Below, piece by piece: positions 46,141 to 59,200 of a DNA stretch of 64,000 bases (position 1 is its first letter; the number at the start of each line of letters is the position of its first letter). The notes under the pieces were generated by a model, which had not been told where the DNA came from, did no database searches, and was given only the letters and a program-made list of their open reading frames with translations. The translations under genes and the position numbers were made by a program. Origin of the DNA: Mytilus edulis (taxonomy: Eukaryota > Mollusca > Bivalvia > Mytilida > Mytilidae); NCBI RefSeq assembly GCF_963676685.1, contig NC_092352.1:24571117-24635116 (forward strand), in the 5' to 3' direction.

Positions 46141-47074
46141 TTTCGAAAAATCTGTTAATGAAAACACAAGTTATAAATTCCGTGCATCCTAGGCGCTTTT
46201 CTGGAAATGCCTTCACTAGGTGCATTTCAAACCAAACAATTGAAAGCCGAGGATGTATAAGAGCTGACATGGCTATATCGTGGCTGCCAGTTTATGGCTC
46301 TTGCTCTTGAAGGATGCCAGAGTGCCCAGAGAACCATTGGCATTCGGCAGGATATCTGACAATCAGTCTGTAAAGAATTTAATTGACTAGATACATAACC
46401 TTTTAGAATTAAATAATATGAATTTTCCTATTGAAGAGAAGCAACTCCATAACAATCGTGATAGTTTTCAAGCTATATCCTTTTAAATTCGAAATTTTAG
46501 CTGAAAAAAAGAGTAGATGTATAATAGTGAGTAGAACGCTGTTCTGTGACAAATTATAATATCTTGTTAGTTCGATTTGTAAAATTTATGAGATATCTAG
46601 AGATTTTGTAAATACCGGTAATTCAGCTGTTTAAGACGTTTTCTAAATTCATGAACATTTTAGAAAGTTAGAAAATTACAGAAGATATGACTAGCCGGAA
46701 TTTTGTACTGACAGATATTAGTAGTAGATATACACTATTATAGTGGTATTGAACAAAGGGGAGACGTACTTTCAACTGGTCTTGAAAAGCCTATTCTCTT
46801 TCTCTTTATCTATAATGCTTTCTGCAAAAAACCTTAAAAAATGATCTTTCAAGGCTAATAACTCTGATAAGGCATCAATCGACATTTTAGGTCATGTTGC
46901 CTTTTTTGTTGTTCTTACTTTGCCGAACATTTTTGCTGGATGAAGTGTCTAAGAAATATAAAATAGGTAAAAATTGTCTATCAAGGACAATAAATCCTTT
47001 AATGGATAAATCTGCAATTTCAGGTTATGTTTACTCATTTGTAGCTCTCATTTTGTTGAACATGTTTGCTGTTT

Positions 47075-47524
47075 GGTCCGAGTACACAGTTATTTCGTAG
47101 TGCATTTCCTTTAGACAATAAATGGAAATTAAAAAAATCCCACCTGCGCTTTCTCCATAATATGTTTACAGTGTGTTGTACTACTTTTGGGACAAATTAT
47201 ATCAAAATTATAGAAAACTTCATCAGCTCTAACTCAAAATATGGACAATTTTATGTGAAGGGGGCTTGAAATCTTTTGACAGCTTCCGAAATGCTAATTT
47301 TTGACCTTTTTCAACTGGACCAAATCACTACTTTACATTATAATTCATGAATCAAATTTTTTTACAGTGTAATTTTATCCCCCTTCTTGCTACTTGAGGC
47401 ATAAAACATAAATAAATAAATTTGGAAGGGGTATAAAAAAAATTGACAAGTAACACACTGTCCACAGTAGGGACTATATTCGTGGACAACGAAAATCAGG
47501 GGACGATAACTGTGTACTCGGACC
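47075..47524. mobile_element. 450-bp MITE with 19-bp terminal inverted repeats
   Basis: GGTCCGAGTACACAGTTAT is at the left end and its exact reverse complement at the right. It is flanked by GTTT (47071-47074 and 47525-47528). The paralogous site near 44636 reads 'tgctgtttgtttgaag' without the insert, which proves it is a discrete insertion. The duplication is 4 bp, or 5 bp if the shared G is counted. No ORF spans it. Superfamily unassigned. Confidence 0.8.
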
Positions 47525-47839
47525 GTTTGTTTGAAGTTTCTCTCATTTTATCATAGTTTCTGAGAAAAGTTTATAATAATAAGTAAAAATTATCATTCAA
47601 GAACAATAACTCCTATAAGGGATCAATTGAAAATTTCGGTCATGTTCAACTAATTGGTAGATCTAACTTTGATGTTATAATTTTTTTTATCCAAAAGTTT
47701 CAAGATACCCAAAAACAGATTTTTTTTATACAAATTATTATTTCAGGGGCAACAACTCCAAATAAGTTGTATGAATCATCAGAAAATGTCAACACTTATA
47801 TCTTGACAATGAGGGTCGATTGAAAACAAAACTTTACGA

Positions 47840-48320
47840 CAAAAGAGATGATTTCAGCTTTCCCAATTGTGAACTTTCCATTTCTTAGTAGCAACATTCC
47901 AGCAGCCCCTGCATACAATGTATGTATCTCCAAATTGATACAATATTCCCGTGCTTGCATTTCCTATCATGATTTTCTTGATAGAGGGTTGTTGCTCACA
48001 AGGAAGCTATTAAATCAAGAGTTCCAAATGGTGAAGTTGAAATCATACCTTTCTAAATTTTACGTACGCCATCACGACTCGAGTTGGTTGACCGTTATGG
48101 AATAACCATTTCACAAATAATATCGGATATGTTCCTTACGTCGTAACTACAATCCCCTTCCCTTTCACGAATGTGACCTACCGAATTAAACTATTTACCG
48201 GATTTGTTATAAAACAATCAACACGACGGGTGGCACATGTGGAGCAGGATCTGCTAACCCTTCCAGAGCACCTGAGATCACCCCTAGTTTTTGTTGGGGT
48301 TTGTGTTGTTTATTATTGCT
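47840..48320 (+). pseudogene. RT-element 3' end, second tandem copy
   Basis: An open frame at 47848-48105 reads 'FPIVNFPFLSSNIPAAPAYN', 'SKLIQYSRACISYHDFLDRG', 'LLLTRKLLNQEF' and 'KFYVRHHDSSWL'. An extra base upstream breaks the 'LYDKRDDF' part. The family 1 tail follows to about 48320. The local ATG is not a native start. Confidence 0.65.
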
Positions 48321-49020
48321 GACTGACTGGAATAAAACACACATACCATATGGATCATTCATCACAAGTTTGGTTGAAATTGGTTCAATAGTTTTTAGAG
48401 ATCTTTGAAAAAATTTAAAGATAAGGAAAACAAGAACAACAATGGATGCCAAGTGATTGGAAAAGCTGACATGGCCCTTTAAGTCAGGTGAGCTAAAAAC
48501 AAAGTGAGTGATCATAAAAAACAAACCATCAAGTGACTAAACTCTTTTTTCAAGAATGACCTGTACAGGACTAACTTTTTCTTTGAGGAATACTGATAAC
48601 AAAAATTGGTTATGAATTAAAATTAGGTAAGCATGTCTACATGCATGGAGTAGGCAACTACCATTTAGTGATTCTGTTTTAATTCAACCTATCATTTAGA
48701 TGCATAATATCAATCTATACTAATCAGTAATGGAATCTACTCAATGAAATAGAATGAGCTGCTGATTGTTGGTACCTGGAATATACTTTCATCTGCATTA
48801 TACATAATTATAAATACACCTGATAATCTGAATCTAAAGATTCTATAGATGTGCACTGTATTTTATAAATCAAAGTACAGTCTTCAACACAGAGCCTTTC
48901 GAAAAATCTGATAATGAAAACAGAAGTTATAAATTCCATGCACTAAGCACTTTTCTGGAAATACCTTCATTAGGTGCATTTCAAACCAAACAATTGAAAG
49001 CCGAGGATGTATAAGAGTTG

Positions 49021-49599
49021 CAATAACCTTTCCTGTGTATTTTAAATATCAGTTTCCATCTTTTCCAATTTTTACCATTACTCTTAACAATAATTTATAG
49101 GACGTATATTAGATTTCTGCTCCTTGCACAAGTTATGTAATTTTCTTGACCAGTATAATATAATTTTGTAACTTGAATATCTGAGCATATATTCCATTGA
49201 ATAATTCCTGAACATATTGTTTAGAATGTTTTGATTTTTGTGTATCATCAAAGTAGTGGTTAACCTTGGAAGGTTTGGATATCAAGTCAGTTTCATAGGG
49301 TCTTGATTGCATTTCATGTAATCTTTACCAAAAAATGAATTAATGGAGTAACCTTTAAGATTAGAAGAATAAATCTGAAACAAGACTCCATTGACATCCT
49401 AAAAATTATGGAGGTCAAAATAAGTCAACTGTTATGATTAGAATGATTTATATTATGTTTACATAGGAGAATACATGCAAACAAAATAAGAAAAGCTCAC
49501 ACTGGTCGGTGGGTTCTAAGATACTATAAGAAATGGCTCAAACTTGGCCAGATGAATTAGAGGTAAATTTAACAAAGTCAATAAACTCATAATAGATAC
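49021..49599. other. Non-coding DNA between the duplication and GTPBP10
   Basis: No coding potential recognised. Part may be downstream sequence of the GTPBP10 transcript, but I found no clear polyadenylation signal on the minus strand. Confidence 0.4.
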
Positions 49600-49735
49600 A
49601 AGTCTTAAAATTGTGTACGCCAAACTCATGTTTTGTCTACAAAAGACTCATCAGTAATGCTGGAATCAAAATAGTTAAAAGGCCAGAATTAAGTAGTAAG
49701 TTGAAGAGCATTGAGGACTCAAAATTCAAAATGAT
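49600..49735 (+). repeat. Repeat D copy, diverged
   Basis: 'gtacgccaaactcatgtttt', 'gtctacaaaagactcatcag' and 'gttgaagagcattgaggact'. Confidence 0.6.
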
Positions 49736-49992
49736 GGACAAATGCAAATGTAGTGCAAGCTCTTAACCACTTCCAACTGGCTGTGGATATATTCTGGTCT
49801 GGTTTTACTAACTACCAAATGAAAAGTATAATATGAATTAAAACCCAGTATTTAACGACAAAATCATAGGTGGTTCAATATAAGTGTTGATGTGTAGAGT
49901 TTACTGGACAATATCTCACACTGCTCAAAAGCAAAAATTTCAAAAGAAAATAATTCAAAGCACTATTTTAAAATAAAAAATTTCATTTGAAA

Positions 49993-50225
49993 CTACACAA
50001 GTTTCCATTTACTATGTTCTTTAGATTTTTCAATTATATGTGATGTCTCTTTCATTTGAAGTGCTAACTCTGTGTTTCCTTGATCAGCATACACATCCAG
50101 TAATTGACGTAATTTTGACTTCATATTGTCAGTTCCCTTGTGGTCTTGAGCAGATATCACAAATATTTCATCAAATTTAACAAGTCTTTGTGGTCGTAAT
50201 TCCTCTGGAATCTCTGATAATGATT
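49993..50225 (-). CDS. GTPBP10: GTPBP10 exon (last coding)
   Basis: Encodes '[20 protein letters not shown]', the G5-like '[10 protein letters not shown]' and the C-terminus ending 'SKWKLV', with TAG at 49993-49995. The acceptor is 'ttttttag'. Confidence 0.92.
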
Positions 50226-53200
50226 CTAAAAAATGTACAAAAATAATTTAAAATATCAAAACTTTCATTTAATTTCTTACATCAAATTAAAATAATATCA
50301 AAGAAATACAATAGTCAGGAGCCTGTTATTCAATTATTTGCAGTTAGATGCTGTCTGGCGTATTTGTATTTAGTATTTTGTTTATGATAAGATAAGCTGT
50401 GGCTGTTTTCTAGTTAAAATTGATCCTCATTTTGTTAGGTTCAATCCTCAATTAGCTTACCATATGGTATGGGTTTTGCTCATTGTTGAAGGACCTATGG
50501 TGACCTATATTTGCTGAAATCTGCTTTAATTTGATTCTGTTGAATAGTTATCTCAATGACATCATACCACCTGTTTAATATTTTTTCTGTTAAAAAGGAA
50601 GGATATATTGAAAAATCATAAAATTTAAATTTCTCCAGTAAATCATTAATTGAACTTGAATTGAATTGATTGAATAATGTATCTTACTGAAGTGAAGTAT
50701 AAGATACATTATTAAAGTGGAGGCAAACACATTAATTTTTCTCATATGGTATTCAACATGTTCAAGAACGGATAAGGTTCAACCTGGATGGCTCTATCTA
50801 GACAAGTTTGTGAACAACATGAACATATCATACCACATCTTTGGATTTCTAAATGTATATGGACAACACACAATTAAATGATGTTTGACACTGTTTTTAC
50901 TTGGCTTAAAATCATGGTTGTGTGACAAAATGTTTACATACATGTTGTATCTACAGGTATCATTTGAAATTCTTATCAAGTGTGCTTATCATTTGGTCCT
51001 GATGAAACCCTAGAACTCAGATTAACAGAATTTCAAGAATGATTTTCTATATAAAGAGAAAACAGTTACTGGTTAAGAAACCCTTTTTGACAATTTATAA
51101 GCATACCTGGTAGATTTTTGAGTTTTTGTAAAACTTCCTCAGCAGCTTTGCCTTCTGGATCACAGTCAATCTTGTTTAGAGCTAAAACAGCTGGTTTGTC
51201 CAACAACTCCTCTTTGTAAAGCTCTAACTCCTAAAAGTAAAATATATACCAGTTAATTGGAATACAGATATGACGAATTGAACATCACTTGAAATATGGA
51301 AATATCACAAACATGTGGAAACCAATCCCATCAATAGCTGTTCTACATCTTAACAGTTACTGGAATGTTTACAAAAATGAACTTAAAGAGATAACAACTT
51401 ACAGAAAAACCAAGTTATTGTAAGCTTTTAGAGTTAAACTTCATCAGAACTGGGATTATTTTTGGAAAGATTCTCTTTTCTACTCCTCCAGGTAATTTAA
51501 CTAAATCTTAAACATTTGAACCCTGTAAAACTGTTTGATAAATACTTTTTGTTTACTGCCCATAAATGCAGAAAAATAAGATGTCATCATTCCTAACATT
51601 GACTTTATGCAAGCATAATTTGAACCATGTAACCTGTTACTGACATATGGTTAAAAGCAAATTTACCTTATTTAGTAATATTATTGTCTCAAATGCTGTT
51701 CTGTGTAGGGTAGTATGTGGTTTTAACTGGAATCCAAACAGATCTACCATAAATAATAATAACTTAGTTCTTTCTATGTGACGCAAAAATTTATGTCCTA
51801 GTCCATAATTCACATGGGCTCCCTCAATAAGGCCAGGTAAATCTGCAACTGTTATCTGGAAGAGAAAAATAAGTACTAAAAACAATCATATTTTTTTTTA
51901 CCTTAATAGTAATTTCATCGAAATTTACAAATTTTCATTTATAATTTACACTCTGAATCATCTACTTAACCTTTCGATCCCAAAATTTTAAAACTTCTGC
52001 AAAGCAAAGTAGGATACCATCTATTAGGTTAATTGACAGATCATATAAATTCAATTTATACACAACCTTGTAACTGATCTGTTAATCTCTTGTTATTCTA
52101 GCAATTGCTTTTTAGTTTACCACATGAATGTAATGAGGACTTGATAATCAGTCATTATTCAAAAGGAGACAATCAGACAGCATACGAATACATACACCTT
52201 AAAACATTTTTTTGAGAATGATGTATCTCAGATCTCTGTAATACAATTTTATTTCCCTATTCATTATATGCAGTTGAACCTGAAGTTCATGTTTTGAATT
52301 CAAGAACAATTTTGATATACAAAACTGCCTGAAGTGCTTGCTGTAATTAGTATGAGAGAACTCTGACATAATTTTTATAAGTTTGATAACATTACCTGTC
52401 TGTGATCATTATATACCATCATACCAATCTGTGGTTTTAATGTTGTAACTGGAAAGAAAAAACATTGTAAAAATACAATGTTTAAAGCCAAACAAATGTA
52501 TAATATCTCATTTATATAATGTTTTTTTGAGAAAGTACAAATCTTTCATATGATTAAAAGGACATGTTGCATACACATGAATAAAACCAACAGTGACCCA
52601 ACAACCCAAGCTTATTGAAGTAGAAATCTGAAGATAGCCAAAGTTATTATCAATATATAAATTATTACACCATATAACAAGGTCTAATGCACTTTTTATA
52701 ATACATGTTGGGTGGGATCACACTATTTCAGAATCATAGGTAAAAGCAACTTCTCTTTCTTCATCTGACAGGGTAAAACAGTGGCTCAAAAGAGAAGGGG
52801 AGTATTCCCTTGTGCCAATGCAATGGTGTTTTTTTTTTTACAAAATTGCTCTTTAATATAACTCCCTTTTTTGGGGCCAATCTGACAGTAAAAAAATTAA
52901 GAAGCAGTAATTTGTGATTTTCTTTCAATAATCATACATATAATTATTCATAAAAGTTTACTGCACACTTAGGACTAGATACAAAATTATGAGTAAATGA
53001 TTTCCTTTATTTAAAAAATAAATAAATGCAAAGTTGGTGATCAACAAGGAAAGAAAAGGAATACAAACTTGTTTGTATGTTCACTTTCGATGTAACCAGT
53101 TGACTTAAAGATTTTCTTATATAAGTGCTATTAACTTTTTACTTACAAGGATAACTAGCTACTTTTGGATTGGCTCTTGAAATTGCTGATAAAAATGTGG

Positions 53201-56200
53201 ATTTTCCAGCATTTGGAAAACTGAAAAGATAAAACAAATTACTTGTGCAATTTTGTTTCTGATACATGAATAAATAATATATGAGCATAAGAAAGGACAC
53301 AGTAACCTTACATGTCGTGTTTATTTGTTAAAAGTTAGAAATAATCAAGGTTAAAGTTTGTTAATTGGTAGTGGATTTTTTATAGCTCTTCCTAAAATGA
53401 TAAAGTATGATGTATGCACTTCAGTATTACTCTTTTACTGCCTTTTGTTACATTCTAATTAGATTAAAAACTGAATTTGAAAAAGTCTTTAACTGGCTTA
53501 CATTTGTTTGGGAAGCCCTGATATACATCATATAGAATCTACCATATTAATATTGACAGCATTTGGACACTTGATTGTTTGAACATGGAGTTACCATGGT
53601 TACAGGAACAATTCTTTACCAATTTGTTTGGTTCTCACCATACAATTACTCAACATTAAATGACAACAGTGAAACATAAAATTAACAATGCCAATTCAGT
53701 TACCTATAAATCTTTATCTTAAGTCAAAAACTCTCCTTCAAATATTTCAATGTCTTTAACAAAATTACAGTTTAAAGACTATATATCTTCTAAAATCTAT
53801 GTATAACTAGTAGTATTGGAATACAATGCTTAAATATTCAATAAAAAAATTTGAAAGGAATGTTACCCTACAAGTCCAATATCAGCTATAAGTTTCAGCA
53901 CAAGTGTAATACTTTTACGCTCTCCTGCTTTTCCAAGAAAATTGTTACCAGGGTGACCACCAATGCCACCCTTAGCCACTACAAACTCCTGTCCTTCTTT
54001 ATTCAAATCAGCTGTAAAGAAATTTTTTATATAATCACAAATAGAGACTTCACTTGTCATTGTAGCAAACAGTAGTAAACATAACTAGAGGCTCTAAAGA
54101 GCCTGTGTCGCTCACCTTGGTGTTTGTCCATATTAAACAAAGGACACAGATGGATTCATGACAAAATTGTGTTTTGGTGTCAGATGGTGATGTGTTTGAA
54201 TTTTTTACTTTACTGAACGTTCTTGCTACTTACAATTATCTATATCTACAATGAACTTGGCCCATTAGTAACAGAGGGAAATATTTTGTAAATTGACTAT
54301 AAAGGGCAATAACTCCTTAAGTAGTCAACTGACAATTTTGGTCATGTTGACCTATTTGTAGATCCTACTTTGCTTAACTTTATTGATGTTTACAGTTTAT
54401 CTCTATCTATAAAAATATTCAAGATAATAACCAAAAACGGTAAAATTTCTTTAAAAATTACCAATTGAGGGGCAGCAATCCAACAACCAGTTCAGGGCAG
54501 ATAGATCTTGACTTGATTAACAATTTAACAATTTGGTTTCAGAATTATAAGCCAAAATGTACATTTTACCCCTATGTTCTATTTTTAGTCATAGCCACCA
54601 TCTTGGTTGGTTGGCAGGGTCACCCCACACATTTTTTAAACTAGATACTCCAATGATAATTTTGGCCAAGTTTGGTTAAACTTGGTCCAGTAGTTTCAGA
54701 GGAGAAGATTTTTGTAAAAGATTACAAAATACTACGAAAAAGTGGTAAAAAACGACTATAAAGGGCAATAACTCCTTAAAGGGTCATCTGACCATTGGTC
54801 ATGTTGACTTATTTGTAAATCTTACTTTGCTGAACATTATCGCTGTTTACAGTTTATCTCTATCTATAATAATATTCAAGATATTAAGCAAAACTTGCAA
54901 AATTTCCTAAAAAATTACTAATTCAGGGGCAGCAACCAAACAACGGGTTGTCCGATTTGTCTGAAAATTTCAGTACAGATAGATCTTGACCTAATAGATT
55001 ATTTTACCCTTTGTCAGATTTGCTCTTAATGCTTTGGTTTTAGAGTTATAAGCCAATTCTACATTTTACCCCGCTGTTCTATTTTTAGCCATGGCGGCCA
55101 TCTTGGTTGGTTGTTCACTGATCCATGAAATGAGGTTGAGGTCAAGTGAAAACTGTCTGGCAGGCACGAGTACCTTGCAAGGTACGCACATACTAAATAT
55201 AGTTATCCTATTACTTACAGTAAGAGAGAATTTAACATTACAAACTAGAGGGTCCAAGGACCCTGTGTCGCTCACCTGATATTTTTATTTACAATTGATG
55301 CATGATAAATGCAACTGTTGTACTGTTGTTTAGTTTCAGAGATATAATACTAAAAAGTGCGTTTGAAACCTATGTTTTATTTCAGCCATGTGGGCAGGCA
55401 GGGTCATCATACACAGTGGTCCCTGGATATCCTATATAGCTAGTGGTGATTTAAACCAAGTTTGTTTAAATTTGACAGTTGTTTCAGGGGAGAATTTTGT
55501 AAAAATTTATCTAACGAGAAATGCAAAGTAATGAGAAAGTTGTGAAGTTGTGAAGTTGTTGAAACCTATGTTTTATTTCAGCCATGTGGCCAGGCAGGGT
55601 CATCATACACAGTGGTCCCTGGATATCCTAGTGGTGATTTAAACCAAGTTTGTTTAAATTTGACAGTTGTTTCAGGGGAGAATTTTGTAAAAGGAGTAGG
55701 TCCGGTAAGGACCGATTTTGGCCTCAAATTTCAGTTTCATCTGACGAAAGATTTTGACCACTTTTTAAACACTTAAGTGTCTATTTCATATGATGCAATT
55801 AATTTATGTGAAAGATTTTAACTTATTTAGTCATTAAAAACGATCCGATTCTGGCTCAAATATGAGAAATCTACCAAATATGCAAAAAAATGTCACTTTT
55901 CAGATGGTTTTTGTCAAAAACGAAAGTGGCCGCATCCGTGTTCATCCTCAATCTTTATATATGTAATGTAATATCATTAAATACAACTTCCATTTCAATA
56001 TTTTGGATGAACACGAATGCGGCCACTTTCGTTTTACACGGAAACCGTCTAAAATTTAACTAAAATGCTGGAATTGTGAAGATTTCAGTAATTTAGCATG
56101 AATTAATGGTGCTAGTTCTCAATATATGTGCATTGTATTGGCAAAAAGAGCCCATATTTATGTAGCAGAACCTTTCTACTATCCAATAAATGACTAAAAG

Positions 56201-59200
56201 TTTACATTTTAACAATTTTGTAAAACTGCTATATTTTGGGGCCAAAAACGAGAAATGCAAAGTAATGAGAAAGTTGTGAAGTTGTGAAGTTGTTGCGCAA
56301 CCCCCCTCCCCCTTTGCCAAAAAAACCAAAAAGATAATAAAAAATTATCATATAAGGGCAATCTATCCTGTTAATGATTTCTGCAAAATTCAGTTGATTG
56401 TGCAAGGGTTGTATAGCCAGCTGAGGTGGTTAAAAACTCTCTTTTGTTGTTGCAGATAGATCTTGACCTGATAAACAATTTTACTACATGTTAGATTTGC
56501 TCTAAATGCTTTGGTTTTTGAGTGATAAGCCAAAAACTGCATTTTACCCCTATGTTCTATTTTTAGCCATGGCAGCCATCTTGGTTGGTTGGCCACCGGA
56601 CACAATTTTTAAACTAGATACCCGAATGATGATTGTGGCCAAGTTTGGTTTAATTTGGCCCATTAGTTTCAGAGGAGAAGATTTTTGTAAAAGATAACTA
56701 AGATTTACGAAAAATGGTTAAAAATTGACTATAAAGGACAATAACTCCTAAAGGGGTCAACTGACCATTTCGGTCATGTTGACTTATTTGTAAATCTTAC
56801 TTTGCTGAACATTATTGCTGTTTACAGTTTATCTCTATCTATAATAATATTCAAGATAATAACCAAAAACAGTAAAATTTCCTTAAAATTACCAATTTAG
56901 GGGCAGCAACCCAACAACGGGTTGTCTGATTCATCTGAAAATTTCAGGGCAGATAGATCTTTACCTGATTGACAATTTTTCCCTGTCAGATTTGATCTAA
57001 ATGCTTTGGTTTTGGAGTAATTAGCCATAAACTGCATTTTACCTCTATGTTCTATTTTAAGCCATGGCGGCCATCTTGGTTGGTTGGCCCGGTCACTGGA
57101 CACATTTTTTAAAACTAGATACCCCAATGATGATTGTGGCCAAGTTTGGGTTAATTTGGCCCAGTAGTTTCAGAGGAGAAGATTTTTGTAAAAGTTAACG
57201 ACGACGGACCCCGGACGCAAAGTGATTGGAAAAGCTCACTTGGCCCCTTGGGCCAGGTGAGCTAAAAATGGTGTATTATGGTTAGTATAAAAAAGAAGAT
57301 GTGGTATAATTGCCAATGAGACAACTATCCACAAGAGACCAAAATAACACAGTAATTAACAACTGTAGGTCACAGTATGGCCTTTGACAATCAGCAAAGT
57401 CCATACCGCATAGTCAGCTTTATAAGTCCCCGATAAGACAATGTAAAACATGTATATGTTTGAAGTATCACTTAGAACCTAAAACCAATCAAAAGATATG
57501 GCTGATAGGTAACTTCTACTGAATAAATTCTTCAAATTTTTCTCTCCCTTTCCTTTGACATTAATTTGGCGAATGATATGAACTATTGAATAGACATTAC
57601 AGTACTCTTCAAAAATATCGATTCGATAACTTTTTTCTCCGATTTCCGTGTTTCTCGGAATCACACCGCGTACCGCGGATTTCACTCCTAAAATCCTCCA
57701 AAGATTCTCTCCCAACACCGCGTGGCTGTTAATTGGTTTATTGCCCATCGGATGTACTTCAAATTAACGACGCGTGACAACATAATTGGATTACCCAGAT
57801 AATTTACCTTTGAACATTTAATCGATCTTGGTTGCACAGGTGTGCTTTAAAATCACGGTATTATAAATTGAACAAATGTTTTCCTTTCTTTGACAGATAA
57901 AGATGTGACAATATCATTTAGAATAAGATAATTATTATCCTTTATATTTGTGTCTTATGCCGTTATCTTTAAAATAGAACGTACATACGAAAAAGTATGA
58001 AGAAAATTGTTAATTTGTGTTTCTATTACAGTCCGGTCAGGTCATACATTGTGTAACTGTGTTCTTTCAGCAAGGACGATTTTGCCACAGTTAGTTTCTT
58101 TTATAACTTATTCAATAAGCAATATCAGCGCATTAATTGTTCATTATTAAAAAATCAACTGGCTAATAAAATCATGTTGTTTTTTCGGTAACCCGATTCA
58201 TCGGATCATCAAGTAAACTTAATTTATTGAGCAATGTAAAATATTATGTTTCACCACCTCGGTACATTTATACAGACTAGAATAATTCAAATTACGAACA
58301 GAAACTGTTAAATGACAACTCTGTTGACAAAGGAAATAATTTCAAGTGATATTGATAGTGCTCGTCATTTTCGCATTTTACGGAACGGTTTTCAAATTGA
58401 CGAAAGTATTTATATCAATTTCGTCATTTGAATTTGGAAAGTGAAAAATATTTTCACATTAATTATATAATAAATGTACTATAATTCTACCGGTGTTTGA
58501 CAAGTTTATGACGCTCAATCATTTTATGTTTACAAAAGATGTTAAAAGTTGTGATGATAAGTAATCCGCTTATCGCTATCCGATAGGTCCGTCACTAATC
58601 CTTTAATTATTAATAAAATTTATCAAACCTCATAATTGCCCATCATAATATTCTATTCCTGTTAAATCAGTCATCATTTTATTTTCAAAATTTCCCAACC
58701 GCCTACAATTGGCATTTCTTTATCGTATTATCATGATTATTGTCATTTGAATACAATTAATCACCCCGGACAATTTCCATCATAATTTCAATTAATACAT
58801 CACCAACTGTAAATCTATATTATTGACCATGGACATATAACTATAAATGTACTTTCTTTTTTGAAAGATAAAACATTAAAATTCAAATAGTTAAAAATGT
58901 GTTCACGTTTATTCGGATAAGAATTATATTTTCCCGATAAATCAATTGTAAAAGGACCTTCTGGAGCCTCAATACGATTGCACAAAAATGTCGTTCTGCA
59001 ACTTTAGAAACCTTGAATGGACTTTCCCACGGTCGGCCAGAAAGGTCACCTGAGTTTACTAGTACGCGATATTTTTCCCGCCCTTTAAAAAACTCGTGCT
59101 GTGGATAACATTGATGTTAACTATTTTTAGCATTTAACATTGTTAAGTAAGTCAAGTTCAAGTTCAACCCAAACTGTTGATAACTGAGATGCGTATCGTG

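Larger units (their letters stand above)
41892..46269 (+). repeat. Tandem duplication, first copy (4378 bp)
   Basis: Begins 'tggctatatcgtggctgcca' and ends 'gccgaggatgtataagagct' followed by 'gaca', directly abutting the second copy, which restarts with 'tggctatatcgtgg' at 46270. It contains 1.94 kb absent from the second copy (42463-44400). Confidence 0.85.
46270..49017 (+). repeat. Tandem duplication, second copy
   Basis: Aligned to 41892-46269: 46270-46838 matches 41892-42462, 46839-48845 matches 44401-46000, and the end 'gaggatgtataagag' matches 46265. Copy-specific changes are the 450-bp MITE at 47075-47524, loss of 42463-44400, and loss of the left part of the 46030-46140 block. Confidence 0.85.
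54088..57266 (-). mobile_element. Helitron-like composite repeat in GTPBP10 intron 2
   Basis: The left end is hairpin GGCTCTAAAGAGCC plus 'tgtgtcgctcacct'; the right end is 'gggccaggtgagcta'. Inside are several units of about 0.45 kb, each with 'gggcaataactcctta', 'gccatggcggccatcttggt' and 'agaggagaagatttttgtaa', near 54290-54720, 54730-55110, 56450-56700 and 56710-57200. A second, different end (hairpin GGGTCCAAGGACCC at 55250-55263) marks a nested relative. The short ORFs here are repeat-derived. Confidence 0.6.

Noticed and set aside
53851..54075. 74-aa plus-strand ORF
   Set aside because: Antisense to the GTPBP10 exon 53867-54011.
55066..57127. Several 60-80 aa ORFs with 'MAAILVGW' and '[18 protein letters not shown]'
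   Set aside because: All derive from repeated 'gccatggcggccatcttggt' blocks of the Helitron-like family.
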